Part shown: one piece after another, positions 20,462 through 29,785 of the stretch
Position numbering within the stretch: position 1 is the stretch's first letter
Layout: the number at the start of each line of letters is the position of its first letter
NCBI RefSeq assembly: GCF_023074075.1
Contig: NZ_JADPKT010000002.1
Span: forward strand, 62,001-126,000
Length of the DNA: 64,000 nt
Direction of reading: 5' to 3'
Source: Bradyrhizobium sp. 138
Lineage (GTDB): Bacteria > Pseudomonadota > Alphaproteobacteria > Rhizobiales > Xanthobacteraceae
The notes under the pieces: generated by a model
What the model was told of the DNA's origin: nothing
Databases searched by the model: none
Seen by the model: the letters and a program-made list of their open reading frames with translations, nothing else
Position numbers and translations under genes: made by a program

Positions 20462-20490
20462 CACGCTGACGCAATAGTCCGACCCTCGAG

Positions 20491-20522
20491 AAGCCCCCGC
20501 GAGCGATCGCGGGGGCTTTTTG
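20491..20522 (+). terminator. Rho-independent terminator after binding protein 1
   Basis: A 12-bp perfect stem (AAGCCCCCGCGA and TCGCGGGGGCTT) with loop GCGA is followed by TTTTT. It separates binding protein 1 from binding protein 2. Confidence 0.85.
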
Positions 20523-20582
20523 TTGACGGCTGGCGTCAATCTTGTTCAATGCGGCGCCGATCCAAGCCGGGGTAGGAGAACA

Positions 20583-21809
20583 ATGACCGCCGTTCGTTTT
20601 CAGGTTGCGGCCCTGTGGACCGCGCTCGCTTTGTGCACTGCGATAAGCAACCCGGCACTGGCGCAGAAGAAGTACGACAACGGCGCCTCCGATACCGAGA
20701 TCAGAATTGGCAACATCATGCCCTATAGCGGCCCGGCCTCGGCCTATGCCGCGATCGGCAAGGCCGAGGAAGCCTATTTCAACAAGGTCAATACCGAGGG
20801 CGGCGTCAACGGCCGCAAGATCAGGTTCATCTCCTATGACGACGCCTATTCGCCGCCGAAGACGGTGGAACAGGCACGCAAGCTGGTCGAAAGCGACGGA
20901 GTGCTCCTGATCTTCGGCTCGCTCGGCACGTCCACCAACGGCGCCATCCGCAAATACATGAACGAGAAGAAGGTGCCGCAATTGTTCGTGGCGAGCGGTG
21001 CCTCGAAGTGGAACGACCCCAAGCAATATCCCTGGACCATGGGCTGGCAGCCGAGCTACGCGAGCGAAGCGCGCATCTACGCCAAGTACATCTTGAAGGA
21101 AAAGCCGGACGGAAAGATCGGCGTGCTCTACCAGAACGACGATTTCGGCAAGGACTATCTGAAGGGGCTGAAGGACGGTCTCGGCGCCAAGGCCTCGATG
21201 ATCGCGCTGCAGGAGGCCTACGACACCTCCGAGCCCGCGATCGACGAACACGTCGTCAAGCTGAAGGCCTCGGGCGCCGATATCTTCATCAGCATCACGA
21301 CGCCGAAATTCGCCGCGCAGGCGATCAAGAAGGCGGCGGAGATCAACTGGCATCCGGTCCACATCGTCTCCAACGTCTCGGCCTCGGTCGGCGGCGTGAT
21401 CGAGCCGGCCGGCCTCGAGATATCCCAGGGCATCCTGTCGGCGAGCTACCTCAAGGACGGCTCCGATCCGCAGTGGAATGCCGACGACGGCATGAAGAGG
21501 TTCTATAACTTCCTCGCGCAATACGATCCCAAGGCCAACAAGCTCGATGCCGGCGTCGCGTTCGGCTATGCCGCAGCGCAGACCATGGTGAAGGTGCTGC
21601 AGATGTGTGGCGACGATCTCACCCGCGAGAACGTCATGAAACAGGCCGCTTCCTTGAAGGATTTCGAGCCCGACACGCTGCTGCCCGGCATCAAGATCAA
21701 CACCGGGCCGGACAATTTCGCGCCGATCGAGCAGCTGCAGATGATGCGCTTCAAGGGCCGGAAATGGGAGCCGTTCGGCGACATCATCTCCAGCGAGACC
21801 GGTCACTGA
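20583..21809 (+). CDS. Periplasmic ABC substrate-binding protein 2 of 4
   Basis: The 408-residue paralogue has a signal peptide ending PALA before QKKYDNG. The fold and most motifs match its neighbours, but pocket-lining differences are visible: IIFGSLGTSTNGA in place of FNPLGTPSNTA, and lobe 2 reads FGYAAAQTMVKVLQMCGDDLTRENV. It is the most divergent of the four at several such positions, so a different ligand range is plausible. ATG 20583 is preceded by GTAGGAG. No terminator was found between this gene and the next. Confidence 0.93.
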   Translation: MTAVRFQVAALWTALALCTAISNPALAQKKYDNGASDTEIRIGNIMPYSGPASAYAAIGKAEEAYFNKVNTEGGVNGRKIRFISYDDAYSPPKTVEQARKLVESDGVLLIFGSLGTSTNGAIRKYMNEKKVPQLFVASGASKWNDPKQYPWTMGWQPSYASEARIYAKYILKEKPDGKIGVLYQNDDFGKDYLKGLKDGLGAKASMIALQEAYDTSEPAIDEHVVKLKASGADIFISITTPKFAAQAIKKAAEINWHPVHIVSNVSASVGGVIEPAGLEISQGILSASYLKDGSDPQWNADDGMKRFYNFLAQYDPKANKLDAGVAFGYAAAQTMVKVLQMCGDDLTRENVMKQAASLKDFEPDTLLPGIKINTGPDNFAPIEQLQMMRFKGRKWEPFGDIISSETGH

Positions 21810-21896
21810 GTGCCGCAATGTCGCAATTCAAAATAGCTCACATTTCGCAGGACAACTTCCGCGCGGCTGATTGACGGCGCATTTCATCTCACGCGC

Positions 21897-21908
21897 CGGA
21901 ATATTCCG
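21897..21908. promoter_or_regulatory. Palindrome resembling the pim IclR site
   Basis: CGGAATATTCCG is a perfect 12-bp palindrome in the 248-nt gap before binding protein 3. It shares CGGAAT/ATTCCG half-sites with the 19-bp palindrome at 14748-14766 but has no central base. It may be a second site for the IclR regulator; this is inference. Confidence 0.4.
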
Positions 21909-22057
21909 CATCGTCTCGAATAAAGATCGCCTCGCTGCAAAGGCGTTCTCCTTGCTGGGCGCCTGGGAAGGGTATTGAATGTGTGCAGGGGCGACGCGAT
22001 ACGATCGCTTCCAATCAAGAACAATCGACACATTCAAACCGACCTAGGGAGAGCAAG

Positions 22058-23287
22058 ATGCCTGCAATGCATGTGCGATTGGGGGCCTTCTCGGCCGCCC
22101 TCGTGCTGGCTGCCACCCTGTCCACGACAGCGCTCGCGCAGAAGAAATACGACACCGGCGCATCGGACAGCGAAATCAAGATCGGCAATATCATGCCCTA
22201 TAGCGGGCCGGCTTCGGCCTACGGCGTGATCGGCAAGACCGAGGAGGCGTATTTCCGCAAGATCAACGCGGAAGGCGGCATCAACGGCCGCAAGATCAGT
22301 TTCGTCACCTATGACGACGCCTACTCGCCGCCGAAGACAGTGGAACAGGCACGCAAGCTGGTCGAGAGCGACGAGGTGTTTCTGATCTTCAATTCGCTCG
22401 GCACGCCGCCGAACACGGCGATCCAGAAATACATGAACTCGAAGAAAGTGCCGCAACTGTTCGTCGCCACCGGCGCCACCAAATGGGATGATCCCAAGGA
22501 TTTCCCGTGGACCATGGGCTGGCAGCCGAACTACCAGACCGAAGGCCGCATCTATGCAAAGTACATTCTGAAGGAGAGGCCGGGCGCCAGGATAGCCATC
22601 CTCTATCAGAATGACGACTACGGCAAAGATTACGTCAAGGGCCTGAAGGACGGCCTCGGCGCCAAGGCGGCGTCGATGATCGTAGCCGAGGAAAGCTACG
22701 AGGTGGCGCAGCCGACCATCGACTCCAGCATCGTGAAGCTGAAGTCGACGGATGCCGACGTATTCTTCAACGTCACCACGCCGAAATTTGCTGCTCAGAC
22801 GATCAAGAAGATGCATGAGATCGGCTGGAAGCCGATGCATTTCCTCAACAACGTCTCGGTTTCCATTGGCAGCGTCATGAAGCCGGCCGGCTTCGAGGCC
22901 TCGCAAGGCATCATCTCCTCGAACTACTACAAGGATCCGACCGATGCGCAGTGGAAGAACGATCCGGCGATGAAGGCCTGGAACGAGTTCCTCGACAAGT
23001 ACTATCCCGAAGCCAACCGCACGGATTCGGCGGTGATGTACGGATACATCGTAGCCCAGGGGCTCGTACACGTATTGAAGGGATGCGGCGACGATCTGAC
23101 GCGCGCCAACGTCATGAAGCAGGCAGCAGCCATCAAGAATTTCGAACCCGGCGGCCTGCTGCCGGGCATCAAGGTTAACACCAGCCCCACCGACTTTGCT
23201 CCGCTGTCCCAGTTGCAGCTCATGCGCTTCAAGGGCGAAAGCTGGGAGCTGTTCGGCGACATCCTCAGCAGCGACGTGGGCGGCTAA
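22058..23287 (+). CDS. Periplasmic ABC substrate-binding protein 3 of 4
   Basis: The 409-residue paralogue has a signal peptide MPAMHVRLGAFSAALVLAATL ending TALA before QKKYDTG. Start 22058 is preceded by GGGAGAGC; a longer frame to 21983 lacks a signal-like start. The body contains IKIGNIMPYSGPASAYGVIG, FNSLGTPPNTAIQKYMNSKK and CGDDLTRANVMKQAAAIKNF. The 248-nt upstream gap is long enough for its own promoter. A terminator follows at 23324-23355. Confidence 0.93.
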   Translation: MPAMHVRLGAFSAALVLAATLSTTALAQKKYDTGASDSEIKIGNIMPYSGPASAYGVIGKTEEAYFRKINAEGGINGRKISFVTYDDAYSPPKTVEQARKLVESDEVFLIFNSLGTPPNTAIQKYMNSKKVPQLFVATGATKWDDPKDFPWTMGWQPNYQTEGRIYAKYILKERPGARIAILYQNDDYGKDYVKGLKDGLGAKAASMIVAEESYEVAQPTIDSSIVKLKSTDADVFFNVTTPKFAAQTIKKMHEIGWKPMHFLNNVSVSIGSVMKPAGFEASQGIISSNYYKDPTDAQWKNDPAMKAWNEFLDKYYPEANRTDSAVMYGYIVAQGLVHVLKGCGDDLTRANVMKQAAAIKNFEPGGLLPGIKVNTSPTDFAPLSQLQLMRFKGESWELFGDILSSDVGG

Positions 23288-23323
23288 AGTCGCGCCCTTG
23301 CCCACCGATGACTACTAAAGAAG

Positions 23324-23355
23324 CAACCCCTGCGGCGTCGCCGCAGGGGCTTTTT
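23324..23355 (+). terminator. Rho-independent terminator after binding protein 3
   Basis: CCCCTGCGGC and GCCGCAGGGG form a 10-bp stem around loop GTC, followed by CTTTTTCTT. Confidence 0.85.
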
Positions 23356-23463
23356 CTTGAAGGCATTGGCCAAATCGTATTGAATTGCGGCCGCGCCGCC
23401 AAAAACCATCACGCCAAGAAAAGGGACGCACACACACCAAGAAAATGAAATAGGGAGATTGGA

Positions 23464-24693
23464 ATGCCCGCTGTCACCGGCAAGCTTGCGGCCGCGTCAC
23501 TGGCGCTCGCGCTCGTTGCGGCCACGACATCCACCGCCTCGGCCCAGAAGAAATACGATACCGGCGCGACCGATACCGAGATCAAGATCGGCAACATCAT
23601 GCCCTACAGCGGACCGGCCTCCGCCTACGGCATCATCGGGCGGACCGAAGCCGCCTATTTCAAGAAGATCAACGACGAGGGCGGCATCAACGGCCGCAAG
23701 ATCAACTTCATCTCCTATGACGATGCGTATTCGCCGCCGAAGACGGTGGAGCAGGCGCGCAAGCTGGTCGAGAGCGACGAGGTGCTGTTCATCTTCAACT
23801 CGCTCGGTACGCCGCCGAACTCGGCGATCCAGAAATACATGAACTCCAAGAAGGTGCCGCAGCTGTTCGTCGCCACCGGCGCCACCAAGTGGAACGATCC
23901 GCAGAACTTCCCCTGGACCATGGGCTGGCAGCCCAACTACCAGAGCGAGACGCAGATCTATGCGAAGTGGCTCTTGAAGAACAAGCCGGACGCCAAGATC
24001 GCCGTGCTCTATCAGAACGACGATTACGGCAAGGATTACCTGAAAGGCCTGAAGGACGGCCTCGGCGCCAAGGCCGCCTCGATGATCGTGATCGAGGAGA
24101 GCTACGAGACCTCGGAGCCGACCGTCGACAATCACATCGTCAAGTTGAAGTCGACCGGCGCGGACGTCTTCATGAACATCACGACGCCGAAATTCGCAGC
24201 GCAGGCGATCAAGAAGAACGCCGAGATCGGCTGGAAGCCGCTTCACTTCCTCAACAACGTCTCGGCTTCCGTCGGCAGCGTGATGAAGCCCGCCGGCTTC
24301 GAGAACGGCCAGGACATCATCTCGGCCGACTATCTGAAGGACGTCTCCGATCCCGAGTGGAAGGACGACGCGGGCATGAAGGAATTCCTCGCTTTCATGA
24401 CCAAGTACTTCCCCGAAGGCGACAAGCTCGACAAGGGCACTATCGTCGGCTTCGCGGTCGCGCAGACGCTGGTGCAGGTGCTGAAGCAGTGCGGTGACAA
24501 TCTCACGCGCGAGAACATCATGAAGCAGGCCGCCGGCCTGAAGAACTTCCGCACCGAGGCGCTGCTGCCGGGTATCCAGATCAACACCGGCCCGAACGAT
24601 TTTGCGCCGATCAGCCAGCTCCGCCTCGAGAAGTTCAAGGGCGAGCGCTGGGAACTGTTCGGCGACGTGATCAGCGCCGACGTCGGCGGCTAG
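23464..24693 (+). CDS. Periplasmic ABC substrate-binding protein 4 of 4
   Basis: The 409-residue paralogue begins MPAVTGKLAAASLALALVAATT with cleavage after ASA before QKKYDTG. It is closest by eye to protein 3 in lobe 1 (FNSLGTPPNSAIQKYMNSKK), while the lobe 2 segment DYLKDVSDPEWKDDAGMKEFLAFMTKYFPEGDK differs from all others. AGGGAGATTGGA precedes the ATG. It ends the tandem array and is followed by a long-stem terminator. It probably shares the upstream permease with its paralogues because no second permease set is adjacent. Confidence 0.93.
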   Translation: MPAVTGKLAAASLALALVAATTSTASAQKKYDTGATDTEIKIGNIMPYSGPASAYGIIGRTEAAYFKKINDEGGINGRKINFISYDDAYSPPKTVEQARKLVESDEVLFIFNSLGTPPNSAIQKYMNSKKVPQLFVATGATKWNDPQNFPWTMGWQPNYQSETQIYAKWLLKNKPDAKIAVLYQNDDYGKDYLKGLKDGLGAKAASMIVIEESYETSEPTVDNHIVKLKSTGADVFMNITTPKFAAQAIKKNAEIGWKPLHFLNNVSASVGSVMKPAGFENGQDIISADYLKDVSDPEWKDDAGMKEFLAFMTKYFPEGDKLDKGTIVGFAVAQTLVQVLKQCGDNLTRENIMKQAAGLKNFRTEALLPGIQINTGPNDFAPISQLRLEKFKGERWELFGDVISADVGG

Positions 24694-24714
24694 CCGCCTG
24701 ACGATTTGACGACG

Positions 24715-24749
24715 AAAAGCCCCCTGCGAGACCCTCGCAGGGGGCTTTT
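24715..24749 (+). terminator. Rho-independent terminator after binding protein 4
   Basis: A perfect 16-bp stem, AAAAGCCCCCTGCGAG and CTCGCAGGGGGCTTTT, encloses loop ACC. It closes the ABC/binding-protein block. Confidence 0.88.
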
Positions 24750-24886
24750 GCTTGCCCGCCGATTATCATCACGCGATTGCATAATCGAATGATGGCAAAG
24801 CCGGCTTACGCTTTGACGCCCGATGCGGTAGGCAGGTGAACGGCGGCGTTGGCCGCCAGTTCTTCCGACTGCCGAAGGCCATCGTC

Positions 24887-26170
24887 ATGACCGACCGACG
24901 CCCCCTGCTCCGCGCGCTCTACGACGCCGCCGTCGCCGCCGCCCATCCCAATGTGGTGCTGGCGCCGCACTTGCCGCGCGCGCCCAAAGGACGCGTGATC
25001 TGCCTCGCCGCCGGAAAGGGCGCCGGCGCCATGGCCGCGGCGGCGGAGCGGCATTATCTCGACACGCTCCAGCTCGCTCCGGAACGCCTCGTCGGCATCG
25101 CCACCACGCGCCACGGCTACGGCCTGCCGACGCGCCGCATCCGCGTGGTCGAAGCCGGTCATCCCGTGCCTGATGAGGCTGGCCTCAAGGGCGCCGCCGA
25201 CACGCTCGCGCTCGCAGGCGAGGCTGGACCGGACGATCTGCTCCTGGTGCTGCTCACCGGCGGCGGCTCGGCGAACTGGATCGCACCTAGCGACGGCATC
25301 AGCTTCGCGCAGAAGCAGGCCGTCAACAAGGCGCTGCTGCGCTCGGGCGCGCCGATCGGCGAGATGAATGTCGTGCGCAAGCATCTCTCGCGCATCAAGG
25401 GCGGCCGTCTGGCGCGCGCCGGCAAAAATGCCGCCGAGATCGTGACGCTCGCGATCTCCGACGTGCCGCATGACGATCCGTCCGCGATTGCTTCCGGCCC
25501 CACCGTGCCCGATCCGACCACGCTGGCCGATGCGCGCGCCATCGTCGCAAAGTACAAGCTCGACATCGACGACGCCGTGCGCCGTGCGCTCGAGGACGAA
25601 CGCAACGAAAGCTGCAAGCCTCACGATGCCGCCTTCGCGCGCGCGCAGTTCAAGTTGATCGCGCGACCCAAGCAGTCGCTCGACGCCGCGGTGAAGCTCG
25701 CGCGCGAATCCGGTTACGAGACGATCGATCTCGGTGCCGATCTCGAAGGCGAGGCGCGCGAGGTCGCCGCCGCTCACGCCAGGCTGGCGCTGCAGGCGCG
25801 GGCGCAAGGCAAGCGTCTGGCGATCCTCTCCGGCGGCGAGCTCACGGTCACCGTGCGCGGTCGGGGGCGCGGCGGGCCGAACCAGGAATACGCGCTGGCG
25901 CTCGCCAGCCTGCTCAAGGACACGCCGGATATCTCGGCGCTGGCCGGCGACACCGACGGCGCCGACGGCGGCGCCGGCAACCCCACCGACCCCGCCGGCG
26001 CGCTGATCGACGCGGCGACGTTCGCGAAGATGAAGGCGCAAGGGCTGCAGCCGCAGGCCTATCTGGACAACAACGACGCCACCGCGTTCTTCGAGGCGAC
26101 CGGAGATCTGCTGCTGCCGGGCCCGACGCTGACCAACGTGAACGATATCAGGGTGATCCTGGTGGATTGA
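24887..26170 (+). CDS. Glycerate 2-kinase, MOFRL family (TtuD/GckA type)
   Basis: The 427-residue protein matches the glycerate kinase family that phosphorylates D-glycerate to 2-phosphoglycerate; some members are annotated as hydroxypyruvate reductase TtuD. AAGKGAGAMAAAAE at about 43-56, LLTGGGSANW, DVPHDDPSAIASGPTVPD, and the MOFRL-domain segments GGELTVTVRGRGRGGPNQEYALA and AGDTDGADGGAGNPTDPAGA are clear. ATG 24887 was chosen because it starts MTDRRPLLRALYDAAV; the longer frame from 24836 is not family-like. The gene appears monocistronic, between a terminator and a repeat, with no glyoxylate-pathway neighbours. Confidence 0.9.
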   Translation: MTDRRPLLRALYDAAVAAAHPNVVLAPHLPRAPKGRVICLAAGKGAGAMAAAAERHYLDTLQLAPERLVGIATTRHGYGLPTRRIRVVEAGHPVPDEAGLKGAADTLALAGEAGPDDLLLVLLTGGGSANWIAPSDGISFAQKQAVNKALLRSGAPIGEMNVVRKHLSRIKGGRLARAGKNAAEIVTLAISDVPHDDPSAIASGPTVPDPTTLADARAIVAKYKLDIDDAVRRALEDERNESCKPHDAAFARAQFKLIARPKQSLDAAVKLARESGYETIDLGADLEGEAREVAAAHARLALQARAQGKRLAILSGGELTVTVRGRGRGGPNQEYALALASLLKDTPDISALAGDTDGADGGAGNPTDPAGALIDAATFAKMKAQGLQPQAYLDNNDATAFFEATGDLLLPGPTLTNVNDIRVILVD

Positions 26171-26182
26171 GAGAGTTTCTCC

Positions 26183-26264
26183 CGTCATTCCGGGGCACGC
26201 GCAAGCGTGAACCCGAAATCTCGAGATTCCGGGTTCGATGCTTACGCATCTCCCCGGAATGACT
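26183..26264. repeat. Class B palindromic repeat
   Basis: CGTCATTCCGGGGCACGCGC at the left and CCCCGGAATGAC at the right enclose GAGATTCCGGGTTCG. It lies between convergent glycerate kinase and MarR genes and closely resembles 8264-8357. Confidence 0.78.
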
Positions 26265-26267
26265 GCC

Positions 26268-26789
26268 TCAAAACTCGCTCGCGATCTTCGAGAGCATCGC
26301 GAGCAGGGCTTCGCGGTTGGCCTGGCCGAGCAAATCGTTCAGCCGGGCCTCATGCTTGGTGGCGACGAGCTTCTTGGCGCGGGCCAGCACCGCCTTGCCC
26401 TTGTCGGTCAGCACCAGGATGTGCGAGCGGCGGTCGTTGGTGGAGCGGATCCGGGCGCAAAGGTCGCGACTCTCGAGATTGTCGAGCATCGCCACGAAGT
26501 TCGGCCTGAGGATGCCGAGCGTGGAGGCGATCTCGGTCTGGTTACGGCCGGGATTCTTCTCGACCAGCAGCAGCACCGAGAACTGCGCCGGCGTCAGCTG
26601 CAGCGAGGCCATGCAGCGCAGGAAGTTTTCGAACACCTTGAGCTGCGCCCGCTTCAGCACATAGCCGAGCTGTTCGGAGAGCTCGCCGAGCTGAAGCGCC
26701 TCCGGTTGCGCCTCGGCGGCGTCCTTGCGGCCCTTGGCCGTGTCGGCCGGCTTTTCGGAGGACTTTTCAGCGGCTTTGGAAACGGTCAT
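26268..26789 (-). CDS. MarR-family regulator, CouR-like
   Basis: The 173-residue protein has a charged N-terminal extension of about 28 residues, then a MarR winged helix: LTPAQFSVLLLVEKNPGRNQTEIASTLGILRPNFVAMLDNLESRDL with wing RIRSTNDRRSHILVLTDKG. MarR proteins are dimeric repressors often released by an aromatic acid or its CoA thioester. It is divergent from the ABC operon, and the shared region holds an RTTAT-N5-ATAAY site found again at pobA/TRAP and at the crotonase/feruloyl-CoA synthase operon. Position and neighbours match CouR of R. palustris, a p-coumaroyl-CoA-responsive repressor, as I remember it. Confidence 0.85.
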   Translation of the reverse strand: MTVSKAAEKSSEKPADTAKGRKDAAEAQPEALQLGELSEQLGYVLKRAQLKVFENFLRCMASLQLTPAQFSVLLLVEKNPGRNQTEIASTLGILRPNFVAMLDNLESRDLCARIRSTNDRRSHILVLTDKGKAVLARAKKLVATKHEARLNDLLGQANREALLAMLSKIASEF

Positions 26790-26844
26790 CGCCTCTTGCT
26801 CGTAATCCCGCTAAATTCGGGCAGGTCGTCGTCCCGCCCTTGAT

Positions 26845-26881
26845 GTTATATTTGATAATTGTTATGGACCATATCAAATAT
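26845..26881. promoter_or_regulatory. Candidate MarR/CouR operator region
   Basis: GTTAT-N5-ATAAT occupies 26845-26859, with a degenerate second copy GTTAT-N5-ATATC at 26861-26875. Overlapping these is a perfect 10-bp inverted repeat, ATATTTGATA (26848-26857) and TATCAAATAT (26872-26881), with a 14-nt spacer. It lies 56 nt upstream of the MarR start and 87 nt upstream of the permease start. Confidence 0.65.
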
Positions 26882-26967
26882 CGCATGCGTTTTTCAATGG
26901 CTGTGAGCGGACCGTCCACCGCAATCGAGGGGACCGGTTCGTAATCTTGAGGGGGGAGCGTCCGGTC

Positions 26968-28008
26968 TTGAATACCACCATTATGCTGTTCCTGGTGCAG
27001 GATGGCATCACCAATGGCGCGATCTACGCGCTGCTCGGCCTGGCGCTGGTGCTGGTGTTCGCCGTCACCCGGGTGATCCTCATTCCCCAGGGCGAATTCG
27101 TCACCTATGGCGCGCTGACCTATGCCTCGCTGGCCGCGGGCCAGATGCCGGGCACGGCAAAGCTCGCGCTGGCGCTGGGCATCGGCGCCTTCGCCTTCGA
27201 CCTGTTCGTCGCCCGCAAGGCGCTGCACGGGCGGCTGATCCTGCGCAGCCTCATCACCAACATCGTGCTGCCTGCCATCGTGCTGGCGCTGACCGTGTAT
27301 TTCGCCGCCCAGAAGCCGCCGGTCGCGGTCTGCATCGCGCTGTCGCTGGTGATCGTGGCGATGATCGGCCTTTATCTTTACCGGATTGCGTTCCAGCCGC
27401 TGGCGCACACCTCCGTGCTGGTGTTGCTGATTGCCTCAGTGGGCGTCCATCTCGCGCTGCAGGGGCTCGGCCTTCTGTTCTTCGGTGCCGAAGGCCAGCG
27501 CGGGCCTGCCGTGCTATCCGGCGCCTTCACCGCCGGCGCGCTGCGTTTCACCGGCCAGAGCCTCACCGTCTACGGCATCACCATCGCCTTCATCGTCGGC
27601 CTCTGGCTGTTCTTCGGCCTGACGCTCTACGGCAAGGCGCTGCGCGCGACCGCCGTGAACCGGCTGGGAGCGCGGCTCGTCGGCATCCGCACCACGCTAT
27701 CGGGGCAGATCGCCTTTCTGCTGGCATCCGTCATCGGCGCGCTGTCGGGCATCATGATCGTGCCGATCACGACGCTCTACTACGACTCGGGCTTCCTGAT
27801 CGGTCTGAAGGGTTTCGTCGCCGCGATCATCGGCGGCCTCGTCAGCTACCCCTTGACCGCCGTCGCGGCGCTGGTCGTCGGCCTCGTCGAGGCGTTCTCG
27901 TCCTTCTATGCCTCCAACTACAAGGAGGTGATCGTTTTCATGTTGCTGATTCCCGTGCTGCTGCTGCGCTCGCTCGCCGCGCCGGCGGTCGAGGAAGAGA
28001 AGGACTGA
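26968..28008 (+). CDS. ABC transporter permease (LivH-like), aromatic acid uptake
   Basis: The 346-residue permease is somewhat longer than the first LivH copy. FLVQDGITNGAIYALLGLALVLVFAVTRVILIPQGEFVTYGA is the LivH N-terminus, KALRATAVNRLGARLVGI the coupling loop, and KGFVAAIIGGLVSYPLTAVAALVVGLVEAFSS the C-terminal helices. Start TTG 26968 was chosen because GGGGGGAG lies 9 nt upstream; ATG 26983 is the alternative. It heads a permease, permease-ATPase, ATPase operon that has no binding protein. The order resembles the couSTU genes of R. palustris. Confidence 0.88.
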   Translation: MNTTIMLFLVQDGITNGAIYALLGLALVLVFAVTRVILIPQGEFVTYGALTYASLAAGQMPGTAKLALALGIGAFAFDLFVARKALHGRLILRSLITNIVLPAIVLALTVYFAAQKPPVAVCIALSLVIVAMIGLYLYRIAFQPLAHTSVLVLLIASVGVHLALQGLGLLFFGAEGQRGPAVLSGAFTAGALRFTGQSLTVYGITIAFIVGLWLFFGLTLYGKALRATAVNRLGARLVGIRTTLSGQIAFLLASVIGALSGIMIVPITTLYYDSGFLIGLKGFVAAIIGGLVSYPLTAVAALVVGLVEAFSSFYASNYKEVIVFMLLIPVLLLRSLAAPAVEEEKD

Positions 28009-28015
28009 GGCCAAG

Positions 28016-29785
28016 ATGCAGAGCCGGCTTCCCATCATCGTCTTCGCAGCTTTCATGGCGGCGATCCCGTTCGTGCCAGGCATGCCTCCGTTCTGGATCG
28101 TGCTGCTCGACAATATCGGCCTCGCGGCCCTGGTCGCGATGGGCCTCGTGCTGCTGACCGGCGTCGGCGGCCTGACCTCGTTCGGACAGGCAGCCTTCGT
28201 CGGCTTCGGCGCCTACACCACCGCGGTGCTGTCGACGGCCTATGGCTTGTCGCCCTGGCTGACGCTGCCGCTGTCGCTGGTGGTCAGCGGTTCGCTGGCG
28301 GTGCTGCTCGGGCTGATCACCGTCCGCCTCTCCGGCCATTACCTGCCGCTCGGCACCCTCGCCTGGGGGCTCGGGCTGTTCTATCTCTTCAGCAAGCTGG
28401 AATTCCTGGGGCGTAACGACGGCATCTCGGCGATCCCGCCGCTGTCGATCGGCACGTTCAAGATGCTCTCGCCCGGCTCGATCTATTACGCGATCTGGAT
28501 CGCCGTGATCCTCTCCGCCCTGCTGACGATGAACCTCTTGGATTCCCGCACCGGCCGCGCCATTCGTGCGCTGCGCCGCGGCCACGTCGCCGCCGAAGCC
28601 TTCGGCGTGCATACGCCGCGCGCCAAACTGCTGGTGTTCATCCATGCCGCGGTGCTCGCCGGCCTCTCGGGGTGGCTCTATGCGCATCTCCAGCGCGCGG
28701 TGAACCCGACGCCGTTCGGCGCCCAGGCCGGCATCGAATATCTGTTCATCGCTGTGGTCGGCGGCGCCGGCTATGTCTGGGGCGGCGTCTTGGGCGCGGC
28801 GATCGTCGTGGTCCTGAAGGAGATGCTGCAAAGTTATTTGCCGCTGATCCTGCCCGGCTCCGGACAGGTCGAGACCATCGTGTTCGGCATCATGCTGGTG
28901 GCGCTGCTGCAGCTCGCGCCCGGCGGCCTCTGGCCGTGGTTGATGTCGTTCCTGCCCGAGCGTAGCGGCGGCAAGAAACCAGACACCTCGCTGAAGCTGG
29001 AGCACCGCGCCCGCGCGCCCGGCCAGTCCGACATCCTGCTCCAGGTCGATAAAGCGCGAAAGCAATTCGGCGGCGTGGTCGCCGTCAACAACGTCTCCTT
29101 CGACGTCCAGGCCCGCGAGATCGTCGCACTGATCGGCCCGAACGGCGCCGGCAAGAGCACGACGTTCAACCTGATCACCGGCGTGCTGTCGGCGACCTCA
29201 GGCTCGGTCTCGGTACTGGGCAGGAAGGTCGACAAGGCGCCGCCGCAGGAGATCGTCAAGCTCGGCATCAGCAGGACCTTCCAGCATGTCAAGCTGGTGC
29301 CCGACATGACCGTGCTGGAGAACGTCGCGATCGGCGCGCATCTGCGCGGCCATGCCGGGCCGATCGCCTCGATGCTGCGCCTCGACCGCACTGATGAAGC
29401 CAAGCTGCTCGCCGAGGCCGCCCGCCAGATCGAGCGTGTCGGCCTTGCCAACCAGATGCACCAGCTCGCAGGCAGCCTCTCGCTCGGCCAGCAGCGCATC
29501 GTCGAGATCGCCCGCGCGCTCTGCGTCGATCCGATGCTGTTGCTGCTCGACGAGCCGGCCGCCGGCCTGCGCCACATGGAAAAGCAGCAGCTCGCCACCC
29601 TGCTCCGCGAATTGCGCGACGGCGGCATGAGCGTGCTGCTGGTCGAGCACGACATGGGCTTCGTCATGAACCTCGCGGACCGCATCGTGGTGCTCGATTT
29701 CGGCACCAAGATCGCGGAAGGCACCCCCGCCACGATCAAGACCAATCCCGAAGTGATCAAGGCCTATCTCGGAGTGGCGGCATGA
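28016..29785 (+). CDS. Fused ABC permease-ATPase (LivM-LivG)
   Basis: This 589-residue fusion joins two normally separate subunits. Residues 1 to about 315 form the LivM-like permease with [22 protein letters not shown] and [22 protein letters not shown]. After a hydrophilic linker, residues about 338-589 are the LivG-like ATPase with Walker [11 protein letters not shown] at 374-382, signature [15 protein letters not shown], Walker [12 protein letters not shown] and [15 protein letters not shown]. The fusion fixes subunit stoichiometry and is a recurring form in Bradyrhizobiaceae. It follows the LivH-like gene by 7 nt and overlaps the next ATPase gene by 4 nt. Confidence 0.9.
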   Translation: MQSRLPIIVFAAFMAAIPFVPGMPPFWIVLLDNIGLAALVAMGLVLLTGVGGLTSFGQAAFVGFGAYTTAVLSTAYGLSPWLTLPLSLVVSGSLAVLLGLITVRLSGHYLPLGTLAWGLGLFYLFSKLEFLGRNDGISAIPPLSIGTFKMLSPGSIYYAIWIAVILSALLTMNLLDSRTGRAIRALRRGHVAAEAFGVHTPRAKLLVFIHAAVLAGLSGWLYAHLQRAVNPTPFGAQAGIEYLFIAVVGGAGYVWGGVLGAAIVVVLKEMLQSYLPLILPGSGQVETIVFGIMLVALLQLAPGGLWPWLMSFLPERSGGKKPDTSLKLEHRARAPGQSDILLQVDKARKQFGGVVAVNNVSFDVQAREIVALIGPNGAGKSTTFNLITGVLSATSGSVSVLGRKVDKAPPQEIVKLGISRTFQHVKLVPDMTVLENVAIGAHLRGHAGPIASMLRLDRTDEAKLLAEAARQIERVGLANQMHQLAGSLSLGQQRIVEIARALCVDPMLLLLDEPAAGLRHMEKQQLATLLRELRDGGMSVLLVEHDMGFVMNLADRIVVLDFGTKIAEGTPATIKTNPEVIKAYLGVAA

